Of a stretch of 64,000 nt of DNA, positions 1 to 14,900 are shown piece by piece. Source of the stretch: Blastomussa wellsi (taxonomy: Eukaryota; Cnidaria; Anthozoa; Scleractinia; Plerogyridae); assembly GCA_947652115.1 (NCBI GenBank), contig OX393572.1, positions 4,981,060 through 5,045,059 on the forward strand. The letters run 5' to 3'. A program made the translations under genes and the position numbers. How positions within the stretch are numbered: the stretch's first letter is position 1; each line of letters opens with the position of its first letter. The notes beneath the pieces are model-generated. The model was not told the origin of the DNA, did not search any database, and saw only the letters and a list, made by a program, of their open reading frames with translations.

Positions 1-2058
1 AGTGCTTTTCTTGTTTGTTTTTGGTATCTCAGTTCGAGATAAAATCGACATGAGCCCTGTTTTTGTCCTGATTTTATGTTACGATATGTGATGGACAGTA
101 ATTACAGAGATTTTAGCCAAATGCTTTGCATCTGCTAAGGAACGGTGACATACAAGTCATATGCAAATGTTGCGTGAGGATTACTAAAAAACATTTCGCT
201 TTGCCAAGGCTGAAGGCAATTTTCAAATGATGTTACAACTTCCCTAACCACAAATGGTGTGAATTTCCCAAAATAAAATTGTTTATTTCTAATATTTAAA
301 GCGCTTTATGTACATATCGGTTTTGTTTGGTTTCGGATGTATTACTGTAAATACCTCTTTTCCGGTGCTTTTGGGTGTCATAAAAGCTTTCAGAAAGCGA
401 TAATCTACTGATATGACAGACCATCAAAGGCCGAGGCTAGACATTTTTATAGCCTTGAACGCGAGGCGATTAATGGCAAATTTGCACAATGCATTTTGTT
501 CTGTCCTTTTTTTATTTGTGAGTTTTCTTTGGCAAGAGCCATTTGGGATTTCTCGGGATTTGGACATAGATAACCTTTGAAAGATAGACCTAGCCGTTAT
601 CTGCGGCTATTTGGCAAATATTTGGACGATGCCCCCTTAACTGACAGATCGATAAGCTTAAAGTGTTTTCTTCTTAAAAATCTCCTGTCGAGAAATGTCT
701 CCGCATTCTTCGGAGTTATTGAGCTCAACCGCACCTGACAAACTGTGACCCGAGATTTTTTGCAGCGTTGATAGCGTATCTTTTACAATGAGACCTTCAC
801 TCGGCTGTTATCTCTTAAAAAAACCTTTGAATCGAGATTCGGAACATCTGCCCCGCGCTATTACCCGTAAAAACAAGTTCTCGAGGCAAGGTTTCCGTTA
901 GTTCGATTTGCCGCAAACAGAAACAGAGAAAAGGCTAAACGTCATTTGATTAATACTTCTCCATCGCTAAGTGATTGCAGCCATTAGGGTCATTTTTGGC
1001 CTCCATGATCAAACGCTTCGCGACGACCGCTCTGTTTACAGTTGAGGCGTATTACACGGAGACATTATGATAATTAACTATTGTTGGGTGGCAATCATTA
1101 AGAGTGCATTTGACATTACTTTGACATCTTTTGTCGATAAAGCAACCCTCACAGCAATGTAACGCAAAACGGTATTTTCTCGGTCTTTGAAGGAACTGTT
1201 TGGAAGCCATTTGTAGCGAAGAAGAATAGAAGTCGTGAGCAATTAAAGCGCCTTTTACAAGCCCTAAGGCAAAGTGCTAATCGTTATAACACGCTGTCAC
1301 TTTCAGGCCGTCTCTACAAAAGGGATCTATTAGCGAGTTTCTTTTTCTTCATATTTTTTTTCAAATGCTAATCATGCATTTGAAAATAGCTTGAAAAGAC
1401 AACGAGTTAGCAAGGGAAAGTGTCAATGGATACGAACAAAAGACTTGCCATTAATGAAACGCTACAGCAGCTGAATAAAAGATGACACCTACGCAAAAAA
1501 ACTGCTCACTTATCGCCAGTTGAATAGAGAAAGCTACAGCTACATCCCAAAACTAATATCCAGAAAACTGATCGCGTATTACTGTCATATAGATTACAAG
1601 AGAAAAGAAAATACTCATTGTATTTCAACAACTTTACTATTTTCTCTGTCGTTCCTTCTCTTTTAAACTCATGATAGCGACTTAAGCGCTGTCGCATCAT
1701 CAAAACATGAAAATGTCAGCCACAATACGTTGAATTTCTTTACTTTTTTTTTCTTTGTCAAGTCCTCCAACATCCAGTAGCCCTGTACGAAAAGATTTTA
1801 TGTTACAAGAACCGCGCAGACCGCACTATATTATATTTGTATATTTGAACATTTACAACGATATTCTCTGTACAACAATTCAAAATTTAACAATAAACTT
1901 TATGTCGCTTTATCGAGTGTCCTTCTGCGTGTGTGTTTTTGGATCCACAAGCGTCCATCCACAGCGTTTTTTCTTTTTTTCGTTTCCTGTAGTAGATTGC
2001 CCTCTGTTTCTCTCTTTGGTTGCTCGAAAGCGTTGTTTTTAAATTTTTCTTCTGAGAT
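1..2058. other. 3' flank of Six3/6, no gene seen
   Basis: AT-rich DNA downstream of the Six3/6 stop codon. Short open frames occur on both strands, but none has a recognisable domain, a good start context or paired splice sites. The 3' UTR of Six3/6 should lie in the upper part of this stretch; I could not fix its poly(A) site. Confidence 0.5.
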
Positions 2059-2197
2059 TCATTCTCCTTTACGTAGATCGTCTGTTGAACTGGAAAGTTG
2101 TGAATTTTTTAGCCCGCGAAAGTCTTCCATAGCTTTTCCCTCCGGAGAAAAACTCCCTTTGCACTGTGATAGGTGTTGACCTTGTTGTTGGTTCATT
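2059..2197 (-). CDS. six3/6: Six3/6 exon 2 (C-terminal tail)
   Basis: The acceptor is a pyrimidine-rich tract ending CCCTTCGCAG at 2198. One base (A) completes the split Arg codon left by exon 1 (AG|A), so the reading frame runs from AAAAKN-R into [10 protein letters not shown]. It then gives 45 residues rich in Ser, Gln and acidic or basic residues, ending LRKGE and a stop at 2059. Vertebrate Six3 and fly Optix also place a divergent low-complexity tail directly after the conserved KNR. Exon choice rests on phase, splice signal and protein character; a transcript would settle it. Confidence 0.75.
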
Positions 2198-5100
2198 CTG
2201 CGAAGGGAAATGAAATAAATCATAAGTAATTTGGAAAAACTCATCGGATTACGAAGGTTTTCACTGGGGTGAAAATTGAAAGAAATCAGCGGATAATTCC
2301 TGGTAATATAATCGCTGCAGGCAGTGACCATCTGTGATTTGCCTGGCGCCTGTATGAATAGGCTTTCAACATTAAAAGAACAAATGTATCGTACTCAATT
2401 GCTGAAATGAGAAGTGATTCTACAGGCGTTTCATTTATTCCAACGGAGAAAGAGACATGTGGTCGGCTAACAAGTATTTAATTCTACTGTAATGTTGGTT
2501 TGCAGCAGTTATCAACCGATTTAAAAAGGTTCAACTGATGTTGTTCCCTATCTAAGTGAACATTAAATATAAACATCCAACCCCAAACAACTTTATTTAC
2601 TAGATGCACACGCGTAATTACAGACGTATGAGCGGGGTTTTCCAATTGAACTATTAAGACCTACAGGGAGTCGTAGTAAATGTTTAATTGAAAGGCCTAC
2701 ATACAAATTTGAGGCGGGATGAAGTTTCTTGGCGGATCGAACACTGACCGAGTCACGGTGTTCGAACATCTAGGCTGAAAAGCTATGTTTCTATGAAACT
2801 TTCCTTCAGGTGTTGAAACAACGAGATTCAAAAGTTCTTTCTAAAGAATCACCTCGTTCATTATTAACCGAAACTGATTTCTTAAAGCCACTAATGAACT
2901 GAGGAACTCGCGTCGAGAAAATGGCCATTGCCAAGAAGTACATCGTGTTTCCAAAACGACGTACATTTGCAAAATTATATTTATTGTTAAAAATCGAACA
3001 CCACCGATTGAATAGGAGAAATAAACTCGCAAACGACATTAGGCCATTGCCATTGAAGATATTTTCTTCATACTCGTACTTAGCCAATATCAAATAATAC
3101 AGATATCGCTGTTTTGTTTGCCCATTATCACTTATTTTTCGATTGTATTTTTGGAAGCGATGTTGTCGAATGTGTCTTTAACTGGAGAAACAGATTAATG
3201 ATTCTCTTTTTTGTCGCTTAGGTTCTGATTGCCACAAGTTACTAAAACAGCAAAAAACGATGTAAAGCAAACACTTTTATAAAATATATATATATACGTA
3301 TATGTCTACTCGGGCATTTGCGGATAAGTAGTTGTGATCGAAACTCGCTAAAACAATTTTTATATTTATACTCTTCACCATAACATACGTGCCGGGAAAA
3401 AGGAAGCAAGACAAGATTTATTAATAAACCGGACTAAAGCCATTATCTCGGTGCACTTTTTTTCTTGTTAAGTTTTATAAACTTGGGCGTGAAAGAGTAT
3501 GCCTGAAAGGCTTAACGGCTTTAATGATACTTATCACAGTAAACTCACTCAATTTGACAATTTCCTACTCCTAAACTAGGCGCAAATGATTTTCATTTGT
3601 ACTCAACAAAGATCTCGCGATTTTCATAACAAGACAACAAGAGCGCGCTTCCGTGGCAAACACACAGACGATCTATTTGTTTAGACCAACTGCCGAATTT
3701 TGGATCTCTTACGGATTACACTCCTGATGAAATAGTAGGTTAGACTACCAAGACTACCAAGTCAACAGATAAATTAGAAAGTGAAGCGCGCTTTAAAAAC
3801 TTGCGTTGTTGCAAGAATAAAACTCGTACAGAGAGACGAAATAACCAGTAGGGTATCGATGCTCGTATCAGTAAGACTCCATTCAAATAAATACTTCATT
3901 AATTCTCAAAACAGACTTACTGTGCGATTTGGAGATTACTTTAACTTTAAATTCATTCACACCGCAAACGCATAAAAAAGCAGCAAAACGGTAAGCTTTT
4001 ATTTATTATAACGCCGCGTAAAACAAACATTCCAAAATATCTACATGTTAAGGAATTTGTCCTACATGAAATATGTAATGTTTTTCTTTCTCCCCTTTCT
4101 GTTTGCGGATAATATTAGGATTTGCAAGGCAACGTTTTAAATACCGCGCAATCCGCCCTGTCTGCGTCAGGCAAATGAGTTTAATTAATATTTTAAGCTT
4201 TCACGTCATTTAGTTTTAATGTTTTCTTGCTAAATGCGAAACCTTGTTATCGCCTTTTCACGTTATAAAAGTTTGTCAAAGTATGAGTGCCTCCCACTTC
4301 ACACTTGATATATATGGGTGTTTGAACGTTTAAAAACTTACATTTGTCCTGTTCGCCTTCTTCAGCTACTCGTACTTTGCCGATATTTAGTTTTTTATAT
4401 CTATCGTCGTCAACGATTAGAAACAATTTAAGAAAGATAGAATTACAATTTTGGCGAGCCATCAGCAATGTGCCCGCGCGTGAAAAAATAAAACTCGATC
4501 CATTTGTCTCCAAATAGTTATTAGGTAAGAAAAAAACGGTAAACAAATAAGCAAATGTGGACCGTAATCCTATCTAAGTGCCAAAGAAAATTATCAAATA
4601 TTCCTTGCGAAAACAAATGATTGTAGAGTGGAATTTAAGAGATGTTGAACAATTCCGGAGATCTCAGGGGAAACGGTATCTCGATCAGTTTCCTTCATCA
4701 GACGAGTGTATATAGCGCGGCGATGATACAGACGAAAACCATGCGTGCAATTTATATGCGATACGCGCGTGCTATTGTACACAAATTTTGCTGGCGCCAT
4801 GGCTATCGAGCACAATGCGATTGAGGCTATTTCTCCTTTAAAGCAGAACGCTTCTGAATAAAGGGAAACAAATGTGAGTCTTTAAAACAAATAGCAATAG
4901 GTCTGTTTCGATCAGTTGACCACATGCCTCCATAAAATATACACACTGTCACCGAGCCGGACTATCAATGGTCTTATCCGAGCGGTGTATATTTCAGGAT
5001 TAACCGTTGTTCTACCCCATCTGTAATGCTGCAAACCACCCAAACCAATTTCAGAGAAGCGTGGAGTTTTGTGTGACGGAAGCGACCGCGAAACCCTCAT

Positions 5101-5922
5101 AAAAACAGTAATGGATCGCATTTTCACCACTAAACTTTATCCTAATTTGACTGTTTCCGTTTCAAACGTGCTGAGCTGTGCTGAGATTTGAGCTTTTGGT
5201 GGCGAAAAGGGAATTTTCGTTGAGAGGATTTCCATGTTTAGGTTTGCGTACTAAAGTAAAATCAACAAACGGCACTAGACCCAGACAGAGCGAAAGCAAA
5301 GACGCTAAAGCGAAAATGTGCAAGTTGTACAATGGAGAATTTGTTACCTGTTTTTAGCTGCAGCAGCACGGTCTCTTTGTCGTCTATTTTTAAACCAGTT
5401 CCCAACTTGTGTCGGTGTAAGGCCGGTGGCTTGCGCCAGTTCGCGCTTCTTTGTCGGATTTGGGTAGGGATCTTGAAGATACCACTCGCGAAGCAAGCTC
5501 CTTGTCCTCTCCTTGAAACAGTGCGTTTTCTGCTCTCCGTCCCAAATTGTCCTCGGAAGAGGGAACTTCTTGCGAACGCGATACTTATCGACAGGTCCTA
5601 AGGGTCTACCTCGAAGTCTCTCGGCCTCTTGGTAGTGAGCTTCTAGCCACATCGCTTGCAGTTTTGCATGCGAGTCTTTGCCGAAGCGATGCGTCTCCAA
5701 TATGTGATACAAGTCCCGGAAATTTCCCATGTGAAACGCCACGATGGCTCGCGCACGGAGCACGCTTTCGTGTTTGCTCAAGGCTTCTAGCGTCCCAGGG
5801 GCCACTGGCAAGGACCAAAGAAACCTGGCCAACCGCTCGATGTCACCGCTTTCCTCCAGAGTTTCGCAGACCTGTGCGATCTGTTGCGGCGTGAAGCTCA
5901 GGGCTGGAAGCGGAGCAAACAT
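2059..5922 (-). CDS. six3/6: Six3/6 (Optix-type) homeobox transcription factor, two exons
   Basis: SIX-class homeodomain transcription factor that acts in the nucleus. In bilaterians, Six3/6 patterns anterior neural tissue and eyes, usually with Groucho co-repressors. Exon 1 is 5922-5348 and exon 2 is 2197-2059, giving 237 residues. The SIX domain covers about residues 9-125 and the homeodomain about 126-187, with recognition helix [10 protein letters not shown] at 176-185. [26 protein letters not shown] and the AAAAKNR tail after the homeodomain are diagnostic of Six3/6 rather than Six1/2 or Six4/5. The start ATG at 5922 ([10 protein letters not shown]) matches the usual start of the family. 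An in-frame ATG at 6036 would add 38 basic residues and cannot be excluded. The donor is CAG|GTAACA. The SIX and homeodomain identity is seen directly; the expression role is known only from the family. Confidence 0.93.
2198..5347 (-). other. Six3/6 intron 1
   Basis: Single 3.15 kb intron of Six3/6, from GTAACA to CGCAG. It contains no recognisable repeat family or nested gene. Microsatellite-like TATATATATA occurs near 3287. Introns and flanks of SIX genes often hold enhancers, but no specific element can be named from sequence alone. Confidence 0.6.
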
Positions 5923-8900
5923 TGCGCCGGTTGTTGTACGAGTTCTCCTTCTTGGTAGCCGTCTATTAAGGCTAAACGCGGGGGTGTGGTAACGTTTCTG
6001 TAAAGTGTCAGTATTTATCAAGAGGGTTAGAAACATGGGGTATATTATCGCTAAGATCGAGTATTACGTTTGTTAAACTCTAGCTACCTGATTGGCGTGC
6101 AAAGCTCTAATTACAAGGTCGCTATGGCGACGATGTCAATCATTACCGCAAGGTGTTATTAACTCGACCTAAACAATGTTCATGGCAGATGGGATATAAA
6201 ACACAGATATCGGATAACACTTCTTGAAGTTGCGAAGCCTTAAGTGTAAAAAACAACCGCAAGGAAGTTTCCTCTAAGCCAAACTTTCCAATTTTCGTCA
6301 AAAGTGACTTGAAGTGGGCGATAAGAAAGTACCCCTCAATTAATAGTCCATTGTGCGCTAAAGTTTCTCGCTATCATTTTCACTGACAGATGTTTGGCAG
6401 AAAATCACATATCACCGAAAAAAAGCTTTTCTGGGGGATGGCCTCAAAGAAGACTCGTATCACACCGTCAGACGAATAGAGATTCACAGGCAGATAAAAC
6501 CACACAAACTTTTCTACTGCGACAAAGAATGGTAATACTCATCACCTAGACTAGTTGATATAATCGAAAGCTAAACAATGTACGAGGTATGCGAGTCTGC
6601 CCCGATTGAAATTTGAAAGTTATAGGCCTTGAGTGACATGATCGTTTATCTATCATATTGAGTTCGATGGATTATAGCCCAAGTTCATGCGAACAATACG
6701 TAAGATGTCTTAGTTGTGTGTGTTAGCCCACGCCCCCACATATGAACTTCGCATTATCTCCCGTCTTCCGTCCAAGTCGATTTAGCTAAAATCATGATCT
6801 GTACACTGGGCCTATTGCATGCGATCAGGATCCAGACGGTCGGCCATTTCTAATGTCTTTCTGTTTTCCCTCGAGTCAAGCTCTCGCTAATTGAGTGACT
6901 CCTAATTGCTTTTCCCAGCATTGCATGTGTATAACGACAAAATAGTTATGAAATGTGACATTTTGGCTCGACAATACGCGACTGTTATGAAGAACAATTT
7001 TTTTGGTGACTTTGTATAACTTCACAAACATGGGGTTTTTCAATCAACAGAGCCATAATATGCCTAAATCTGGCGTCTCTTTGGGCGCAGTAATTAGTTT
7101 TTCATGTAAAGAAATATACAGTATTGATATCGAAGCTTATCTGCAGGCCATGCACATACACCGTTATGAATATAATCTCCGAATGAGATGGTCTCCTCAT
7201 GGCTAAGAACAGCGGGTTAACATGGCCACGTTTAACGATAGTTCTGATAAATAAATGCTTTTTGAAAATGTGTCATCTGCTCGATTAACATAAAATTAAA
7301 CTGTGCCGAAATAAAATCAGGCTTGAGATTTTGTCAATTGGAGACGTGCTGTGCTCGGTAAGAGAAATCAAAAATCTCAGCGTACGGCTTCACCAAGGGC
7401 AAGTACACAGCTGCGAAAGGCTATACATTAAAAATGCATCATGGCAAACGAGGAATTAAAAGAAAATTGTCAGTTGAAACTGAACAAAACATACACAAAA
7501 GTAAACCTTAGAGACTTACACCACTTCAAGACGAGTCCATGTTCCGCTTCCTTTTAGTTTTATTCTCTTTGGTGGACATGTTATTATTGTTGTTTATTTT
7601 CGAAGTTTTAACTTTCTGGTATATTTGCACAAAGAAAGAAAACAACAACGCGAAAGCTCATTAGCGAACAAGCGGTTCTCGCGTCAAGGCTGATGACTTC
7701 TATCTGTTTGTTGCCACCACCTCACAAAGAGTGAAAGAAATTCTTGAGCTTTATTGTTTCGCAGTTTATAAAGTCGTGTAGTGACTACGTCAGAGAAAAA
7801 TGCTTTATCTTTGCTCGATATAGGTAGCAAATATAAGCAGTTTATTGTTTGATCGTTGAGAAAAGAAATATTGGCCCTTGTTCAGCTGTTTAGCGACCCG
7901 CCGTGCCATTTACAACTCGCTGTGTAACCTCCCCGGATTGTCAAAACAACCATTTTATGTCTATGTAAACAAGCTCGGGGAAAAAAATCGCCACAAAAAG
8001 TACGCTTCTCTCACGCACGGATTGTCTCGCTGGCATTCAGTGTCGCCCTAATGTCATTCAAAAAAGCGAACCCGTCCTGGGTTCACTGAATAACAGAGCT
8101 AAAAGTATAAACACCTTATTATTGTCACTAATGATTTGCCAAATGTGTCATCTGCGAATGAAAGTAATTAATTTCGACAACGAACCCACACGAGATGCGC
8201 GCCATATTTGCATACATACTTCACCCACTCCACTAAAAAGGCGATTCGGTTTTGATGCGTGCTTAGCCTCTCACGATATTTGATTCGGTGTTGAATTTCC
8301 CGGTGTACCTATACCGCTAACTTTTGTCTAGCGGATCGAATTTATCGATCTAAAGTATTGGAAATACAAAAGCGGACTTTGCTCTGTGGTGAGTATCGAG
8401 CCGGACTGGACTGACAGCGTACGAGGTTGTCTCGAGGATCAAACACTTCTCCTTTTGCGGTCATAACTTTTCAAGGAAATGCGTTGTAAACGACCCAAAT
8501 AAGGCTTTAGATACTGAAACTATTCGGTAAAATATTGTCAGAAAACGCCAAATAAACCCACAGAATAGCTCATGAGCGCTCAGTGATCCAATAAACCACA
8601 CCACACTCAGTCCACATGGAATTGTTGTTTTCAACCGAAATAGAACTTTCGAGTGAAAAAGAACTCAAAACCCTCTTTCATATTTTTCAGCTGGCAATTA
8701 CAATGATGAGAACAAGCAGAAAAAATCAAAAGAATTTTTAGTTGATTTGGTCTGAACAAAATTCTTCATTTCTGTATTGCCACAAAGATCATGGAAGTGG
8801 AGACTTAAAAGAAATCACAACTTTTTCTCGCCAAAACACGCAAAACAGCATTGCAAACGATTTAAATCAATCACAACTCTCTTTTTCAATTATAATCACA

Positions 8901-11900
8901 TACAAATGAACGGCACATTCATTCAACTCCATCAAAATTACTTAGACGTTTAGGCGATAAAACATTGTTTTTCCATCTGGCAATTCGTTTGCTCTTGTTT
9001 AGCGGAAAGTAATTAAAGTAGACACCGAAGCAATGTAACTCAAACAATCAATCTACCCAAAGTCAAACTTACTGTAGAGAATGAACAAATCGTGTACAGA
9101 GAAAACACTTAGTACAACGCCACCGCTAATACGCAAGCTATTGTGCCGGTGTTTACTTTCATAAATCATTCATGGCGGCTTTCGAATTGTAGTTTGGCTT
9201 CTGAAAGAGAACGTATTTACTATTAAGACCAAAAGTCAACTATTTGATGTCCAAATTGGACGATGAAGCACAAGGACAGACATACCTCGTCTCGCACTTA
9301 GGCAGGCGCTTCAGTGACATATTGAGAAAGCGAAAAACCGTCAGGAAAGTGATCTCAACACGAAAGGCAATTCTCGGACTGCGTGCCACTTAGGTATACG
9401 ATAAAACTAAGGAGACGAGACAAACGAAAATCCGAAGAAATCTGTAGCGGGTGACCGTCTGGACCAGCAAATGAAGAAAAGAAAAGTGAGATTGAGAAAT
9501 AATTTTTCAAAGTTAATCGAAATACCAAAAGCGAATCAATGACCAATTCCGTGAAGAAGGTGAACTATATTGAGCAAGGTGAATCTAAGAAATATGACGA
9601 CATTACAAGACTCTCTACAAATTGCTGTTTTTCTTCTGAAGGTGACAATTGTAAATGACTTACTGAAAGTCGGGCAAAAATAACAAATGTAGGGTGGCGC
9701 GACCTTGGTAAAATTCTCGACCGTAAAATAAAGCATGAATCAGCTGGGGGCGGAGAAGCTTTGTCTTGGAGTGTTCGCAAAACTTTCAAACTGATCAGCC
9801 GGCATTTAACTACATGACTTGACGGCCCACTGCTAAAAATATATTCAAAGATGGCATTTCCTTTGAAAATAATGTGGCTGGCTTGTTTGCTCGCGAGTTC
9901 TAAATGTCCCCTTGTTTACAAACTTTTCAGTAAAAAGACTTCCGATTTCACTTAGCACTACGGATTTATCCTTCTGGGCTTCAAGATGAGAATACCCGGG
10001 GTGTAAATGTCCTCTAATCCGTGTACACTGCCACCGTCAAAGCCGAACCTGGTTCCGGTGAAACAACCCGATGCCGCGAAGCTGTACGGAATGTTACTTG
10101 CCCTGATGGCCTCAATGTTGGCCAACTATTTGAAATAAGTCTTTGTTTGTGCTCAAAACGCATCAAGCAGCCACGCGGTTTACTTTGCGCTATGTACTTG
10201 CCTGGATGCAAATGAAATATTACAAAAAAATGTGTTGGCATTTGCTTACCTCGCTCGATATGAGATCTATTTCACTCTCGAGCACCTCTGAACGGCAGCA
10301 GTGTCCGAGTAATCGTTTTAGATAACGTTCACTGATTAGGTTGCGAGCCGTTCATGCACTTCACTCACCCATTCACAATAGGCAAATGTTTTTTGGGCGT
10401 GCTTTGCTTCCAGGAGATAAAAGCCCCAGCTCGGGGGGTTTGCTGGTAAACAATGACTATACAAACAGACTGAGAATTAGACAAAATATCGAACACAATA
10501 TCAAGCCGTTCTGTTACAACTAACTACCACTTGTTACGCTCCTAATTGCTTTTACTGTCATATGTAAATGATAGGACATAATAGAGCTCTGCTTGCTATT
10601 CATCGAGCGGATTATGCAATTCAATTAGCCCTTCAGCTTATCAAGCCCTTTGTACGGGCACAATGACCCGTAATGTTAAACAACAAAAGGTTTAATGTTG
10701 TTAAGCATCCATCGTATCTAGAAGCTTTCCTATTTGCACACCGTATCCCGCTGGGAACAGTAATATACTCCAATAAAGAACAAAAAGGGGTCCTACTAAA
10801 TCAAAAGTCATAGCTGGTACTAATGACTCGCGACGGTGTGCCAATGGGCTTGTTTGAATTAACATTTAAGAAGTGATACGCCCACTGTATTATCAACCAA
10901 ATTTCGTCTTCTTTTAAGCCGTTACGAGCATTTCAACGGGATTAGCTAAATTGCCGTAAGGACCTCGATATGATAAGGGTACACATGCAGCAGGGTAAAT
11001 CAAGTAAGAATTAGTGAATGGCCTGTGATTCGTTCCTTAATTAGCTTCATTCCGACAGCCGTGGGACCGCTCTAGGTATAAAATTCTCGGTAATTATAGA
11101 GCAGTCGAGAATCTCATTAACCTTAGACTATTTTTAAAGCTAGTGAATGCTTTCCCAGAGTGGAAAAAAATTGATGAAATAACGACCATGTTTTGACAAT
11201 GAAAGAAACCTATTCCTTGTCCATTTGTCAAGACGGCTCCTTATCGTAGGCTATCATGTCCCGGACGATAGTGAACGTATAAACGGCTGCTGTACGCGAG
11301 AATAGTCCTTAGGAAGATAAATAGCCTGATCGATGACGCTAGCCTATTATTGATACTAATGGAAACAGTTCACCCACAACAAATAAAAGTAATTTTTTTC
11401 ACGCATCACCAACAGAGCGCTCAATCACGCAACGGTATTTTTCACAGCAAATTAAGGGGAATGCACCTTTAGGGCTCTAACAAGGTTTACTTAGACATAA
11501 ATCAAAATTAAAACAACAGTCTTCGATAGCAAAGCGGGACATGTGTTTCATATTTCCAACTGACCTATTACCACTATATACTCAAGTTCCCCCACGGGAA
11601 ACTCAGTGATTGGGCAATAGCGTAATGCTGCGGCACGCGAGCAGTAATATGTAGCTTCCATGACCCGCCTGTAGTATCAGACCCAGTGAAAAAAGCATCC
11701 TTTACGCTCGATACGACGGATTCTCGGGTAAAACGCGACATACCAAGGAAAGGCGAGTGGATCGCAAGGTGCTCATAAACAGGTGGCTTTGCCGCAAAAC
11801 GTAGCGTCCGATCAAGTGATTAAGTGACCTACGGTTCGGTAATTAACTCAGCTGAAAATAAATCTCTTAAAGACGTTGAACTTAAATGATCGCTGTAACA

Positions 11901-14900
11901 CGCTAGCATCTATTCACGAGATGAGGCGCCATGACGGCCTGCAAAGGCAATCCTTTAACACGAACAATGTTTCGTGCGCAGTCTGCGGGCGAAGGTAAAG
12001 CTATAAAAAGTTTCGATGTTAAACATTAATTAAACTAATATCAAAGATCCCATGACCTCTACGGGAGGTGTGCTGAACACCGTAATAGAATTTAATTCAA
12101 GAAGATATATTTAACTGCGTGATTAGAGCATCGTAAACTGGAGAGGAGTATCACTTCCTTTCAATCCAAGCTCAAGTCACAAGCGACAGCCCCTGTTCTA
12201 AATCGAGCTACATCATCAATTAACTCAGTCAAGAATCCCTATTAATGTCAAAAACACGGATAATTGTAGCCCGTTAGTGATCGCGGCATGCAGTCCGACT
12301 AATTATATTAAGAAGAAACTGATTTCCTTCTCTAGTATTTATATTTTGACTTCTTATTATGATACCTGAAATAATACTACGAATGTGATACTTTTTGTTT
12401 CCGTGATCTAACAAAATTGACTTCCCGTGGTTTTGACTTTAATGAATGGAAGATTAGACAAAACCGTGCGAACGCTCAGCGTGCGGGTCGCTCAATTATA
12501 TAGCTCTTATTCTTTATTTCTACTGACACGTGTGATCTTTTTTTTTTTGCCCTTGCCAACTTCTACAATGTTCTTCACGACGTCAAACCGTACATTTGTA
12601 AGACACGCACTTCAGTGTTAAGGCCAATTCGTAGAACAGTCCTGAAAAATTCGACTTTAATAATCAGAATTATTTCTCGGTTATGCCGCATGGGTGGTAA
12701 ATTGCTTAAAGTAGTCAAAGCCATCCTGTAACAGTGGAAGCAATCTCGTACAATTTGCTTTATTACTTTGCAATAAATTCACATCTTAGTATTTTGGTTC
12801 GGCTCAAAACAGATTATTATTAATCTGGCAGCATTATTAAAGGGTCTAAAGTTTAATGAGCAAAATAAGTAGTGTTATTGCATTAGGGTGCGACAAAACG
12901 GACTAGAAATTGAAGAACAGCCATATATTCCAGGCCGTTATTTATAACGGAATCCTCGCGCCACAGAAAGCGAGAACAAGATTAATACGCGTTAGACAAA
13001 GGCACGGAAATTTAAATTAAAAAATTAAAAATGGAAATGATTACAACACTCCGCGGGTGTAAAACTTGGAAGAGGAAAACACTTAGAGAGTGGTTTTCGT
13101 TGTTCGTCATCAGTAGTCATTTGCATAGTTGCGGTTTAGAGTTTAATATACTTGTACACTAGCCTTGATTTCATGACAAATCAGCAGGGTCGGCACGAAC
13201 TAAAAAGCTAATACTTATTGTGCTAAAGGCTACGCTATTAAATATATATGATCTCAACTCCGTTTAGTTGAAGCTTAGAATTCTGTGAAAAATACAAAAC
13301 GATAGGACAAGAAAATCGGCCACTCTTGTAACTTTTGCCTTGATTTTCTTTGTGCTAACAAAAGAAATGTTTATTTTAATAAAACCAGATTGGCTGCTTT
13401 GAATTTCGTAGACAAGATAACGCACGTGCTTTTGAAAAGGAAAATGATCCCGCATAATTAACTTAAAAACACAGGTGATTATCAATTTGTGCAAGAAAAT
13501 TAAAGTCCTTAAGTTCCATCACACTGGAGATGATGGCTGTTTCGTTTTAATTGAAGATAGCTTCCTTTATTCTCCTTTCACCCAGCTTCCACGTTGGGTT
13601 ATTCTTAGACCAGTCGCCAAAGGCGTAAGACAGAGTGATAAATAGAGGATAGTTAACAATAGTAATCTTACAGCAAAGCACAAAGACGTCTGCAACACAC
13701 TTAATCAATAAAATAAGTGATTTTCCATCAGCTAAATCAATACTGTGTATTAAGAAAGAGGAGACATATTGCAACCCGAATAAAAACTAGTAACTTTAAG
13801 ATTTAACCTGCAATGTTTTAACCAAAGCAAACAACGGACGACAATTGGAATCAGAAAAAAAAACGCACAGCAAATAAGATAAGCACACAAATCTTAGAAG
13901 AAGGAGCGAATATTTTCACTGTATTTGCCAGTATATATTGCTACATGCCGAGCAATGATAGCATGTTCCTCAGCTATGCGGCACGCGCAGCTCGAATATT
14001 CTGGAAAGATAAGCTAAGAATACACTGCAATGACCTTTGAAGATATTTGTGTTTTTTTCCTCCCTTGCCTTGCCCTGATTTCTAAGAAAATTTCGTGGGT
14101 CGATGGAGTAGATAAAGCATTACAATAAAATTTTCAATATAAAAGCTTTATACTCACAGAAGAGAAGTTGAAACTCGACTGCCAGTGATGAAGATCAGTA
14201 ATGAGTGGAAACGAAACTAGCCGAACTTAACCGTATGTTTGTATAGACTGGAAAGTTGTGTCAGAACCCACGGCCGTTTTAAACACATATAGATTGTGAC
14301 TGAGAGATCGGTGCTTTTATATAAACGGAAATATCTTCTTAAGTGAGGGGGTGGAGGGTCGGGTCGATACGATACGGCCGATATTGATTCGATATGGACT
14401 TCCCTTTAGAAGGACCATGCAAACCAGAACAACTACACTTGTTGTTTAAGAACTGATTGTTTGGTGATTACGATGTCGGTGACGGTGATCTATTGCTTGG
14501 GGTTCTTAAGATAATATAATGACTGCGATAATATCACTCGGACTACGATGACTGAAGTTAAATGGCGTGGGAAGGAGCGCACAGCCGGTCAATATCGTAC
14601 ATATCGCACGCTAACTTATACGTCACCGAACTGGTTGTTTTTCTCTCAAGGTCGAGAGCTTTTCTGTTACGCTGTGTTCCCTTTTAGAAATTGGTGCTGT
14701 ATCAATGCTGAAACTGGTGTATCATTTCAAGAAGACAATGTCGAAGCGTTAACTGAAAATACTGTACAAAACTATTCCCACATAGCAACTTGAAGGGCGG
14801 AATGAAATCTTTTCTTTTTTCGTGAGAGACCAGTGATGGCTAATTTCGGGATACTCAAATGAAAAAGACAATGAAAGGACATGAAGGAAAAGAGAAACAA